Positions 52,181 through 61,514 of a stretch of DNA of 64,000 nucleotides are shown here, piece by piece. The position numbers and the translations under genes are program-made. Source of the stretch: Sphingobacterium sp. PCS056 (GTDB lineage: Bacteria > Bacteroidota > Bacteroidia > Sphingobacteriales > Sphingobacteriaceae); assembly GCF_023273895.1 (NCBI RefSeq), contig NZ_CP096883.1, forward strand, positions 2,728,001 through 2,792,000, given 5' to 3'. The first letter of the stretch is position 1; each line of letters opens with the position of its first letter. The notes below the pieces were generated by a model. That model was not told where the DNA came from and made no database searches. It saw nothing but the letters and a program-made list of their open reading frames with translations.

Positions 52181-55100
52181 TTAAAAGTTGACATTTAGAC
52201 CAAATGATACAACAGACTGTTGTGGATAATAGTTACCATTGGAAGCACTGATTTCGGGATCAAAATCTTTAATTTCTTTGCTCCACGTCAGTAAGTTTTG
52301 GCCAGAAGCATATACACGTACAGATTGAATGTTTTTGATCCAAGTTGATGGTAGTGTATAACCAAGTTCGATAGATTTTAGACGCAGATAGCTTCCGCTT
52401 CTCATCCAAAAACTTGATGTGCGACTGTTATTATCAGTTGGTGTGGGGGTAAGTCGTGGGTATTGAGCTTCTGTGTTTTCAGGCGTCCAATAATCCATTG
52501 TAGATTTCAATGCCGAACCAGAGTTGAAAAACGGATATGCCGCCTGTCCATTGATGTAGAAGTTTCTTCCTATTGCTCCTTGAAACAATATGTTGAGATC
52601 TATATTTTTGTATGAAATGGAAGGGGAGAATCCATAAATAACAATTGGGGTTGTTGGTTTACCGATTTCAACCTCATCATCAGGGGTAATTTTATTATCG
52701 CCATTGATATCTTCATACTTTATATCACCGGGTCTCAATGTCCCAAATTGCGCAACACCGTATTCAGAAGATTGAATGATACCATCACCATTTAAATCAT
52801 CACTTGCCTGAAATAATCCTAATGAGCGGTAACCAAACTGAGTGCTTAGAGGTCTCCCTGTACGGCTTCTATTTGGATTGTTTTTAGTCACTTCATTTTC
52901 GAAAACTTCAACAAGCTTGTTCTTTGCAAAAGTGAAATTTCCTGCCAATTGTACTTTGATATCATCAGCAATCGTGAATCTGCTGATTGCGCTGAAATCA
53001 AAACCACGGTTTTTCATACGACCGGCATTGCGTTGCGCAACTCCAATACCGTATTCGGATGGAAGAAGTACTTGTGGCGCAGTAAGCATGTCGTTTCGGT
53101 CTTCAGTGAAATAATCGGCTTCTATACTGAATAAACCTTTATAGATCGATAACTCAAAACCAATATTAGTTTTTTTAGCAGTCTCCCAAGTGATATCAGG
53201 GTTTGCTTCTACTGTTTCATAAAGACCTTGTGTGGTTACACCTTCCAAGACAGCACTAGGAGTATAAGCAGCATATGACGATAAGTATTGAAAAAGAGCG
53301 AGGTTGCCATCAATATACGGTAAAGCACCGCTTATACCATACGAAGCACGTAATTTAAGATTGTCTAACCAAGCTGTTTGACCTTGCATAAACTTCTCAT
53401 TTGATATACGCCAGCCCAATGATGCAGCAGGAAAGAAGTGATATCTTTTATCTGGAGCAAAGGCATAATGACCGTCCATTCTTCCGGATACTTCGAAAAG
53501 ATAGCGGCTATCATAAGCATAATTTCCTCGGAATATAAAACCATTTTGCTTTGATTCACTTGATGATCCGCTATTACTTAAATCTGTAGCCACTGGGCTA
53601 CCATTATTAATTTCAGGAATGTTAACGTTATAATTGCGACGGCCAGCAGCTAGATTTAAAAATTTTCCATTTCTGTATTCGTAAACAGCTGTAGCACTCA
53701 CATCATGCTTACCAAATGTCTGTAAATAATTTAAAAAAGCCTGATAAGTAAGCGCTTGATTTTGTGCATAGCTCATGTCATAAGAAGGTTTTGCAGGACC
53801 ATCTGTACCGGCTTGTGGGTAAGTGTAAGGATTCGTCTTGGTAACTACTGTATAATAGGGAATAGGAGTAAGCCATGTTTTTGATAGTCCGGCTCCATTT
53901 ACATCGTTTAGATCATAACTGAAAACAGCTTTTGCGCTTAGACCTTTCAAAAATGGCAATTCTTGGTCGATACTAATCTGTGATAAAAGCACCTGCTTTT
54001 GACTCTCTGAAGAACCACTCTGGAATATGTTTCCATAGGCAGATCGACCAATGTAAGAGCCTGGTAATCCGTTGCTAAACAAAAGTGGTGCAGTCGGTGG
54101 TGTTCTATATAATTGATCAAAAATAGATGAAGCACTTTTTCCAGGGTATTTTTTTTCTTCTATACGACCGCTTAGATTAAGAGCAAATTTGGTTGTACTA
54201 GTCGCTTGTAGTTCAATGTTTGAAGTCATATTGTACCTTTTGAAACCCGTTGGTCCCCACATACCATCTTGGCTAATGTATCCTAAAGCTCCAAAATAGC
54301 GAATCTTTTCACTACCTCCAGAAATGGACAGATTATGACCCATGATCGGAGAATTTTTATTGATGAGTTCATTCAATACATCGTGATTTGGATATACGTC
54401 AGGATCTGAACCATCTCTATATTTATTCAGTTGTTCTTCGGTATATACTGGAGCAGCACCTACGTTGGCATTTGCTGCGTTGCGCATGGTTCCATATTCA
54501 TAAGAATTGACCATTTTCGGAAGCATAGTAGGATTTTGTAATCCATAATAGCCATTATAAGATAGACTTACACGTCCAGCTTTTCCTTTTTTTGTAGTTA
54601 CGAGTATAACGCCATTTGCTCCAGCAACACCGTAAGGTGCGACTGCGGCAGCATCTTTTAAAAATGTAAAGCTTTCCACACTATTAGGATCAAGTTGATT
54701 GAAGCTTCTTGGTACTCCATCTACGATGACCAATGGCGATGCATTACCAGTAGTACCAGTGCCTCGTATGAGAAGACTAGAACCATCTTGGCCAGGTTCA
54801 CCACTATTCTGTTTAAAAATTACTCCAGGTACACGACCTCCAATAGCATTGCTTAAGTTGGCGACAGGTACACGTGTAATCTCCGCACCACTTAAGGTAG
54901 AAACAGCTGCGGTCAAAGATGTTTTCTTTTGTGTACCATATCCAACAACAACAACTTCATCAATTGCTTGCTCCGTTGATTGCAAGGTGATATTGAAGTT
55001 TCGGGTACTGCCAATCTTTACTTCTTGCTTGACATAGTTTAAATAAGAAATGGATAAGATAGACTGCTCATTTGGGGCGTTAAGGGAGAACTTTCCTTGC

Positions 55101-55330
55101 GCATCTGTTTGTATGCCAATAGGTGTTGTTTTAATCGCTACTGTTACTCCTTCTAAGGAAATACCTTTTTCATTGAAAACGGTACCTGTGATTTTGATCG
55201 CAGTCTGTCCATGAACAACATGAAAAGATAAAAAAAAATAGATTAAAGTTAGCAGGAGGTTAGTTCTCCTTAAGAGTATTCGAAATGGCTTAACGGTTCC
55301 ATTCGAAATGCTGAATTGTGAATAATACAT
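52181..55330 (-). CDS. SusC/RagA-family TonB-dependent transporter of the fucose locus
   Basis: The product is 1049 residues. A signal peptide (about residues 1-42, ending SFHVVHGQ) precedes a carboxypeptidase-regulatory-like domain (ITGTVFNEKGISLEGVTVAI), the AIDEVVVVGYGTQKKTS linker, a plug (PLVIVDGVPRSFNQLDPNS, VESFTFLKDAAAVAPYG) and a large barrel ending FGLNVNF. The N-terminal extension before the hydrophobic core is long but basic; a later start is not obvious. It is first in a two-gene operon with susD, divergent from a fucosidase gene. Substrate is inferred from neighbours only. Confidence 0.94.
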   Translation of the reverse strand: MYYSQFSISNGTVKPFRILLRRTNLLLTLIYFFLSFHVVHGQTAIKITGTVFNEKGISLEGVTVAIKTTPIGIQTDAQGKFSLNAPNEQSILSISYLNYVKQEVKIGSTRNFNITLQSTEQAIDEVVVVGYGTQKKTSLTAAVSTLSGAEITRVPVANLSNAIGGRVPGVIFKQNSGEPGQDGSSLLIRGTGTTGNASPLVIVDGVPRSFNQLDPNSVESFTFLKDAAAVAPYGVAGANGVILVTTKKGKAGRVSLSYNGYYGLQNPTMLPKMVNSYEYGTMRNAANANVGAAPVYTEEQLNKYRDGSDPDVYPNHDVLNELINKNSPIMGHNLSISGGSEKIRYFGALGYISQDGMWGPTGFKRYNMTSNIELQATSTTKFALNLSGRIEEKKYPGKSASSIFDQLYRTPPTAPLLFSNGLPGSYIGRSAYGNIFQSGSSESQKQVLLSQISIDQELPFLKGLSAKAVFSYDLNDVNGAGLSKTWLTPIPYYTVVTKTNPYTYPQAGTDGPAKPSYDMSYAQNQALTYQAFLNYLQTFGKHDVSATAVYEYRNGKFLNLAAGRRNYNVNIPEINNGSPVATDLSNSGSSSESKQNGFIFRGNYAYDSRYLFEVSGRMDGHYAFAPDKRYHFFPAASLGWRISNEKFMQGQTAWLDNLKLRASYGISGALPYIDGNLALFQYLSSYAAYTPSAVLEGVTTQGLYETVEANPDITWETAKKTNIGFELSIYKGLFSIEADYFTEDRNDMLTAPQVLLPSEYGIGVAQRNAGRMKNRGFDFSAISRFTIADDIKVQLAGNFTFAKNKLVEVFENEVTKNNPNRSRTGRPLSTQFGYRSLGLFQASDDLNGDGIIQSSEYGVAQFGTLRPGDIKYEDINGDNKITPDDEVEIGKPTTPIVIYGFSPSISYKNIDLNILFQGAIGRNFYINGQAAYPFFNSGSALKSTMDYWTPENTEAQYPRLTPTPTDNNSRTSSFWMRSGSYLRLKSIELGYTLPSTWIKNIQSVRVYASGQNLLTWSKEIKDFDPEISASNGNYYPQQSVVSFGLNVNF

Positions 55331-55646
55331 AAGTTGGTGATATAATTAGTTATGTAACAAATGTATCTACAGTGTTGGGGGTAAAAAATGTATAAATCGA
55401 GCAAAAACATGTAATAAAAATAGCCTATAAAGTGCATTAGAATACACTGCTAGTTGTTAACATGTAACTTGTTTAAATGGGTTATGCTCTTTAACTTTTA
55501 TTTGATTTTAAATTGGTAATATAGACTTAGTATAAGTCAATTTAGTATTTATCTTTTCAATTTATAGCAAGTAAATTGCATGTTGAATAATTTGAAATGT
55601 CATTATTCAAAATCTAAAAAACTATGTTAATCAAATTATTGGAACC
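55331..55646. other. Divergent promoter region, susC-like and GH29 genes
   Basis: This 316-base AT-rich gap lies between divergent genes. Apart from the -7 element at 55358 I see no gene and no clear palindromic operator. Confidence 0.5.
55358..55365 (-). promoter_or_regulatory. Predicted -7 element TACATTTG of the fucose-locus susC-like gene
   Basis: This is an exact TAnnTTTG match on the minus strand, 27 bases before the start codon. A -33 TTTG at normal spacing is absent, which fits activator control. Confidence 0.48.
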
Positions 55647-57890
55647 ATGAATAAATCCATCCTATGTACAGCTATGTTAGGGCTTGCCTCTATATATAGT
55701 CATGCGCAAGTGAATAATAAGAAAATACCTGTTAAAAGCACCTATGAAATTGAGAGTACAGATAGTCCAGAAGATATCATATGGAAAGCCGTACATGTTG
55801 TGCCTACAGCAAATCAATATCAGGCTCTAAAAAATGAATTTATAGCTTTTATCCATTTTGGCCCTAATACATTTACGGAAATGGAATGGGGAAATGGTAT
55901 GGAGGATCCTCAAGTTTTTGATCTTAAAACTTTGGATACCGATCAATGGTGTGAGGCTATGAAGGCTGCAGGAATGAAAAAAGTGATCATTACGGTGAAG
56001 CATCACGATGGTTTTGTGCTTTGGCAGAGTAGATATACAAAACATGGAATTATGTCTTCAGGATTTAAAGGTGGTCAAGGAGATGTATTGAAAGAATTAA
56101 CCGCTTCTTGTCAGAAATATGGATTAAAACTGGGAATTTATTTGTCCCCTGCAGATCTTTTTCAGATTGAAAGTCCCGACGGACTTTATGGTAATTTAAG
56201 CGAATATACACAACGTACCGTTCCTCGTGAAGTAGCTGGAAGACCATTTAAAAATAAAACAAAGTTTAATTTTAAAGTGGACGATTATAATGAATATTTC
56301 TTAAATCAACTGTTTGAATTATTGACGGAGTATGGTCCGGTGCATGAAGTTTGGTTTGATGGTGCACACCCAAAGAGAAAAGGAGGCCAAACATATAATT
56401 ATAATGCTTGGCGCGAGTTAATTAAAAAATTAGCTCCAGAAGCGGTCGTATTCGGAAAAGAAGGCATTAGATGGTGTGGAAATGAATCTGGAAACACTAG
56501 AAGTACCGAATGGAATGTAATTCCTTATCAAGAAGATCCAGCAATACTTCAAAATTTCAGTGATCTTATGGATGAGGATTTGGGAAGTAGAGAAAAGCTT
56601 TTTAAAGGAAAATTTCTTCATTATCAACCCGCAGAAACCAATACTTCAATTCGAGAAGGATGGTTTTATAGAGATGATACGCATCAGAAAGTGAGGAGTA
56701 CAGACGATGTTTTTGACATTTATGAACGATCGGTTGGCGGTAATTCTATATTTCTGTTGAATATCCCTCCCAATAGGGAAGGAAAGTTTTCACCAGAAGA
56801 TGTAAAGGTTTTACATGAAGTAGGAAGTCGTATTAAAGAAACATATGGTCATAATCTTTTACGAGGAGCAAAAGGAAGCAAAGAAGCATTAGATGACAAT
56901 CTGGAGTCCTTTATTGTACTATCCGATAAAAGTCCAGAATTGATTTATACAACTCCAAAAGCTATAAAAATAAATCGTTTTGTGATGCAAGAAGCAGTAA
57001 GTACTCATGGAGAGCGTATAGAAAAGCATGCTTTAGACGCTTGGATTGATGGGAAATGGAAAGAGATCGCTCAGGCTACTAATGTAGGATACAAACGTAT
57101 TCTTCGTTTTCCAGAAATAACAGCAGATAAATTCCGTATTCGAGTATTGGCTAGTCGGGCAACTCCAATAATCAGTGAGGTGTCGGCTCATTATGCTCCG
57201 GGAAGACCTCCACAACTGGTATTTAATCGCAGTATAGATGGTATGGTTGCTATTGATCCTATGAAAAGTGAATTTGGATGGAATCCTCATGGAGAGGATA
57301 TTCTTAAAAATCTAAATACCAATTATCAAATACATTACACATTAGATGGTAGTCAGCCTACTGAACAGTCACCGGTATATAAACAAGAGATCTATGTAAA
57401 AGGCGGTCAGATAAAAGCTGTAGCCATCAGTGCAGATAAACGAATAGGTGCAGTTGCTGAAGAAACAATTGGTATTGCGAAAAAACTAGGACAAATTTTA
57501 GATTTTACTAGCGAAGATTCTAAGCATAGTGCAAAGATGGCTTTCGATGCAGATCCAAAAACTTATTGGCAGTCTAATAACGATGGTGCCACTCAGCATA
57601 TTTCAATAGATCTTGGACAGCAGTATAATTTAACAGCATTTAGTTATACGCCACAAAAAGAGCATGGAAATGGTATGATGGCTAAGGGTATTTTAAAAAT
57701 CAGTAATGATGGAAAAAATTGGAATGAAGTCGAGCGATTTGAATTTGGAAATCTAATTAATGATCCGACAAAACGAACGCATCGATTTTCTAAAAACATT
57801 CAAGCGAGGTACATTCAGGTTGAATCCACTGAAATAACGGGTGGAGGAAAACTGCTTACTATTGCTGAACTGGATTTTATTGAGCAATAG
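55647..57890 (+). CDS. GH29 alpha-L-fucosidase with chitobiase-like and F5/8-type domains
   Basis: The product is 747 residues with a signal peptide (LGLASIYSHAQ). The TIM barrel (about 45-410) shows NEFIAFIHFGPNTFTEMEWG, KVIITVKHHDGFVLWQSRYT and PVHEVWFDGAHPKRKG with the likely nucleophile Asp238. Beyond it come beta-rich regions, including a chitobiase/hexosaminidase C-terminal-like module (about 555-605, YQIHYTLDGSQPTEQSPVY) and a C-terminal F5/8 type C domain (about 620-745, ISIDLGQQYNLTAFSYTPQK ... ARYIQVESTEI). The accessory domains suggest attachment to a larger glycan. It is divergent from the SusC/SusD operon and ends in a strong terminator. Confidence 0.94.
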   Translation: MNKSILCTAMLGLASIYSHAQVNNKKIPVKSTYEIESTDSPEDIIWKAVHVVPTANQYQALKNEFIAFIHFGPNTFTEMEWGNGMEDPQVFDLKTLDTDQWCEAMKAAGMKKVIITVKHHDGFVLWQSRYTKHGIMSSGFKGGQGDVLKELTASCQKYGLKLGIYLSPADLFQIESPDGLYGNLSEYTQRTVPREVAGRPFKNKTKFNFKVDDYNEYFLNQLFELLTEYGPVHEVWFDGAHPKRKGGQTYNYNAWRELIKKLAPEAVVFGKEGIRWCGNESGNTRSTEWNVIPYQEDPAILQNFSDLMDEDLGSREKLFKGKFLHYQPAETNTSIREGWFYRDDTHQKVRSTDDVFDIYERSVGGNSIFLLNIPPNREGKFSPEDVKVLHEVGSRIKETYGHNLLRGAKGSKEALDDNLESFIVLSDKSPELIYTTPKAIKINRFVMQEAVSTHGERIEKHALDAWIDGKWKEIAQATNVGYKRILRFPEITADKFRIRVLASRATPIISEVSAHYAPGRPPQLVFNRSIDGMVAIDPMKSEFGWNPHGEDILKNLNTNYQIHYTLDGSQPTEQSPVYKQEIYVKGGQIKAVAISADKRIGAVAEETIGIAKKLGQILDFTSEDSKHSAKMAFDADPKTYWQSNNDGATQHISIDLGQQYNLTAFSYTPQKEHGNGMMAKGILKISNDGKNWNEVERFEFGNLINDPTKRTHRFSKNIQARYIQVESTEITGGGKLLTIAELDFIEQ

Positions 57891-57915
57891 ATTAGAGTTC
57901 GGTTCTAATGTTTTT

Positions 57916-57964
57916 AAAAACCAATAAATAACAGTTCTCGAGCTGTTATTTATTGGTTTTTTTT
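57916..57964 (+). terminator. Terminator after the large GH29 gene
   Basis: A perfect 19-bp stem (AAAAACCAATAAATAACAG and its complement) with an 8-base loop runs into T8. It also faces the end of the minus-strand GH95 gene. Confidence 0.92.
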
Positions 57965-58036
57965 ATTAGCATGGTACCATCTGTAAGGATTACAATGTTT
58001 AATTTTATTCAGGGATATATATAATTTTTATACAGA

Positions 58037-60280
58037 TTATATCTGTTCCAATGCTATTTTTTCTCCAGATTTTAAGGTTATAGTGTATATATCACCTAGT
58101 TTATGGATCGTTTTTTTACTTTTTACTTTTAAAGCGTGTTCATATCTCAGTCTTAAGGTGCCTGTTTGTTCAGCTTTGATAGTCAGATTATCCAATTGAC
58201 CATTTGTTATTGTAGCACTGATTATAAAGCCTCCTTCTGCCCTGAGGTCAGTAAAGGAAATGTTCCTCCAATTTGTTGGGATCGCTGGGAAAAGTTCGAC
58301 ATACCCCTGTTTACTCTGAAGCAGCAATTCATGTACACCTTGCGCAAATGCAAAGTTGCCTTCCAAGGTAAATGGACGGTAGGTAAAACCTGAATATTGT
58401 CCGCCCTTCTGGTCTCCATTGACATGAAAGGAATTAGTTGAACAAAAGTTATTTGCAAATTTTTGGAGATTAAGAACTGCTTGATCTGCTTCTTTTGCAC
58501 GGGCATGTAAACAAGCCATCCAGCTGAAGGAATAACCTACCCAAGCACGAGTTCCTAATTTTTCTAAATGGCGTATTGATTTTGTAATCACATCTTGATC
58601 TTCTGCTTTATTAATATCCAACAGACCTAATGGATAAATCGATAAATAGGGAGACATATGACGGTGCGAATGTTCCATTGGGACATCAACTGCTACCAGT
58701 AATCCTGTTTCATTTTTTGCATAGTCTGGTAGCTGTGCCCGAATGATTTTCCATGCATTGGCCTCATCGTTTAGATCGCTTGCTTCACAGACTTCCGCTG
58801 CAGCTTCAAACAGGAAATGAGCAAGAGCTAGATCAAAATTAGTCCAATCTTTAAACCAGGCGTTTGTGCTGTTATCGTTGTATTCAGGACTTGAACTCAG
58901 TGGAAGATAACGTTTACCATTCCTTACCTCTGTGATGTTGAGAAGATAAGTAGCTGATTCAAGAATGTAAGGTAATGCTTTTTCTTTGAGAAATTTTTTG
59001 TCCATACTATACTTCCACTGCCAATAAAAGTGCTGAGCTGTCCAAGCACTCACAGTAGGGGAAAGTGCATATTGAATCCATCCGCCCATGGGGATTCCGC
59101 TTAATGTCAGAACGCCAGGAATGTTGAGGCCCTCTACTCCAAAATACTGTTTAGTGTAAGCTAAATTGGCAGGTCTGATTTTCCATAGCCAGTCTGTAAA
59201 TGTTTCGGCTTCGGCAAGTCTATTTCCGGTATAGGTAGGCCAATAGCTGAGCTGTGTATTGAGATCATTATGAAAATCTCCTTTCCAGGGAGGTAATCCA
59301 CCATTATCTGCTGTCCAAACTGCTTGAAGTGTAATCGCCGGTGCTCCTTTTCGAGCTGCAGCTCCGAGCTTGTACATTTCCAAATAATACTGTCTTTGCA
59401 ATAATGCATCAGGTATGTTTACAGCCGATTGCTTCCAGTAGGCATGCCACCAGGAAAGATGAGTTTCTGTAAATTTGCTGGTGATTTTTGATTGAATCTC
59501 TTTAGTTAAGTTTGCTTTTTCATTATTGGATACGGTCCACATGCCAATAAGCTTATTGGGCGAAACTTCTTTCCACTCTAACAATACTTCATAAAATCGG
59601 TTTTCATAGGTAGGTTGGTGAATAAGTTGGCGCCGTAGTGATTTTGTTAGCTTTCCTTGTATATACCCAAGATGTGATAGACTTTGGCCATCAACTACAG
59701 ATACCTCTCCACCATGATCAGGAACCATTGCATATTGATGTGGAAGTAATTTTGGAAGAGCCGCTTCTATATGTTGACCTGTGATTTCGAAATAACCTAT
59801 TGGTTTATTTGCATGTATAAAACAAGTAAATATATTGCCATTATCAAAGCGAATCGTGTTGGTCGCAGTTTTTATATCCAGTATATTGGAGACAACTTTA
59901 CCTAATGAAGCGAGATCAAAAGACATGGCTGCAGCAGGAAGTTTGGTTGGATAAGAGTTGTCCCCATAAGGATTGTCCCCCCATTTTTGCACTTCTGCAT
60001 ACTGTCCTCCGTCTAGCTTTTGCTGTACCCATTTGAAGTCATGTTGTTGAAGTTGAAATGCCTGACGTTCGTCCCATAAGTCGGCACGATCCAGAGAGAG
60101 TCTTAGGGTATTGTCTTTTTGCCATATAAGTGCGCCCAGCATTCCATTACCTAATGGAATCGCTTCATCCCAGCGACTAGCCAAATGATCTGACTGTAGA
60201 TTGTGTTTACTGGACGGTTGGGCATATAGCGAATAGCTAATAATGGTCATTGTTAGGAACGTTAATAAAAATGATTTCAT
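58037..60280 (-). CDS. GH95-type glycoside hydrolase, putative alpha-L-fucosidase
   Basis: The product is 747 residues with a signal peptide (TIISYSLYAQ). The N-terminal beta domain opens with WDEAIPLGNGMLGALIWQKD, the family-type start, and the central (alpha/alpha)6 barrel holds DFHNDLNTQLSYWPTYTGNR (about 336-355), matching the Asn-rich catalytic segment before YWP in GH95. The end (FTLEGNFAFAQGVHELLLQS, ELFPAIPTNWRNISFTDLRA) is also GH95-like. Members mainly cleave terminal alpha-1,2-L-fucose, some alpha-L-galactose, with inversion. It is preceded by an AraC gene on the same strand and lies among GH29 fucosidases. Details of the active site differ from the Bifidobacterium prototype, so the exact activity is open. 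Confidence 0.85.
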   Translation of the reverse strand: MKSFLLTFLTMTIISYSLYAQPSSKHNLQSDHLASRWDEAIPLGNGMLGALIWQKDNTLRLSLDRADLWDERQAFQLQQHDFKWVQQKLDGGQYAEVQKWGDNPYGDNSYPTKLPAAAMSFDLASLGKVVSNILDIKTATNTIRFDNGNIFTCFIHANKPIGYFEITGQHIEAALPKLLPHQYAMVPDHGGEVSVVDGQSLSHLGYIQGKLTKSLRRQLIHQPTYENRFYEVLLEWKEVSPNKLIGMWTVSNNEKANLTKEIQSKITSKFTETHLSWWHAYWKQSAVNIPDALLQRQYYLEMYKLGAAARKGAPAITLQAVWTADNGGLPPWKGDFHNDLNTQLSYWPTYTGNRLAEAETFTDWLWKIRPANLAYTKQYFGVEGLNIPGVLTLSGIPMGGWIQYALSPTVSAWTAQHFYWQWKYSMDKKFLKEKALPYILESATYLLNITEVRNGKRYLPLSSSPEYNDNSTNAWFKDWTNFDLALAHFLFEAAAEVCEASDLNDEANAWKIIRAQLPDYAKNETGLLVAVDVPMEHSHRHMSPYLSIYPLGLLDINKAEDQDVITKSIRHLEKLGTRAWVGYSFSWMACLHARAKEADQAVLNLQKFANNFCSTNSFHVNGDQKGGQYSGFTYRPFTLEGNFAFAQGVHELLLQSKQGYVELFPAIPTNWRNISFTDLRAEGGFIISATITNGQLDNLTIKAEQTGTLRLRYEHALKVKSKKTIHKLGDIYTITLKSGEKIALEQI

Positions 60281-60363
60281 ATTAAAGTTTTATGGTTTTG
60301 TACCTAGAATAATAAAAGGGGTAAATTTTGTTTGGATATTTATACATTGAATTGGAACAAAAT

Positions 60364-60401
60364 CAACCTATTGAATATATTCTTTTACCTTCAATAGGTT
60401 G
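60364..60401 (-). terminator. Terminator after the AraC gene
   Basis: A perfect 12-bp inverted repeat (CAACCTATTGAA / TTCAATAGGTTG) with a 14-base loop lies 11 bases past the AraC stop. On the minus strand it is followed by ATTTTG, so it probably separates the regulator from the GH95 gene. Confidence 0.7.
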
Positions 60402-60411
60402 CAGTTAAGAT

Positions 60412-61278
60412 TTACATATCCATTTCTTTGCGGTATTCTCTAGGACTTTTTTGCATAATAGTCTTAAAGAATTTATTAAAGTTAGTCAGGTTTTGATAAC
60501 CACTTTGATAGCAGATTTCAGAAATCGAAAGTTGTTTATTCATCAATAATTTACACGCATGCCCTATACGCATTTCATTGACAAATTTGGAAAATGATTT
60601 TTGAGTATGGCGTTTAAAAAAACGACAAAATGCATTTGGGGTCATATTGACTAATTCTGCCGCCACTCCTAATGAGACTTCTTCACTGAAGTTCTGCATA
60701 ACATAAATGTATACATTATTAATCCGATTGGTTTCTTGTTCGCTAAAACTAGGTTTGTATCCTTCTGAAGCTAAATTCTCACATTCATTTGCTTGATGAA
60801 GCAATTCAATAAGATTTAGAAATCCAGTGATTCTTGAAAAACTTTTTTTCTGAGCTAAACTTTTAATTAATTCGGTAGCTTTCTCTAAGGTTTGTCCGTG
60901 AAATCTTAATCCTCTTTTTGACCTTTTGATGAATTGTTGCATAGCACTAATGGTTGCTTGATCATCTGTAAGTCGAAGTAAAAAATCTGCTGGAAAATAG
61001 AGGACGATTGCTCTTGCACGTTCATCATGTTGAGGATTAAGAAAAATATCGTCATTACGCCAGATGTGAGGGATATTAGGCCCCATGAGGACAAGGTCAC
61101 CAGCATTAAAACTATCAACATGATTGCCTACAACGCGTTTGCCATAACTTTCTAAAATCAGGACGAGTTCACATAATTCATGAAAATGTAAAGGATTGCT
61201 CAAAAACTCCTGATCGACTTGTTTAATCAGAATAGTTTTCTCATGAGGTGGAGATAGTTCAATAAATTGTTCTTTCAT
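60412..61278 (-). CDS. AraC-family transcriptional regulator
   Basis: The product is 288 residues. It shares the plan of the 46.8-kb regulator: cupin sensor (NPLHFHELCELVLILESYGK, then GDLVLMGPNIPHIWRNDDIF) and C-terminal AraC double helix-turn-helix (EVSLGVAAELVNMTPNAFCR with FFKRHTQ, then ICYQSGYQNLTNFNKFFKTI). It is upstream of the GH95 gene on the same strand and divergent from the GH2 gene at 61.5 kb. The strong similarity of the two regulators within one fucose locus suggests duplication with related ligands. Confidence 0.93.
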   Translation of the reverse strand: MKEQFIELSPPHEKTILIKQVDQEFLSNPLHFHELCELVLILESYGKRVVGNHVDSFNAGDLVLMGPNIPHIWRNDDIFLNPQHDERARAIVLYFPADFLLRLTDDQATISAMQQFIKRSKRGLRFHGQTLEKATELIKSLAQKKSFSRITGFLNLIELLHQANECENLASEGYKPSFSEQETNRINNVYIYVMQNFSEEVSLGVAAELVNMTPNAFCRFFKRHTQKSFSKFVNEMRIGHACKLLMNKQLSISEICYQSGYQNLTNFNKFFKTIMQKSPREYRKEMDM

Positions 61279-61306
61279 AAGAGGTTATGATCATATAATT
61301 GTGTTG

Positions 61307-61339
61307 CAAATATATGTAATAATTTTTCGAATGAAACAA
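61307..61339 (-). promoter_or_regulatory. Predicted promoter of the AraC gene (TTG-22-TATATTTG)
   Basis: On the minus strand TATATTTG (61314-61307) matches the -7 consensus exactly, with TTG 22 bases upstream at 61339-61337. It lies about 29 bases before the start codon. Confidence 0.5.
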
Positions 61340-61514
61340 TACTGATTGATTTTGATTGATAGTAGTTATTAATAGGTGTAAAAAGTTTTATTTCGTGTGT
61401 ATCAAGTTTTAGTTTGTTGTTCGTAGGAGCGATAACTTTGAATTATATGTACGCCTGTTCGTATCATAGAAAGTGATAGTAAATCTTTTATGTGTATAAT
61501 AACCAATTTTTAGA

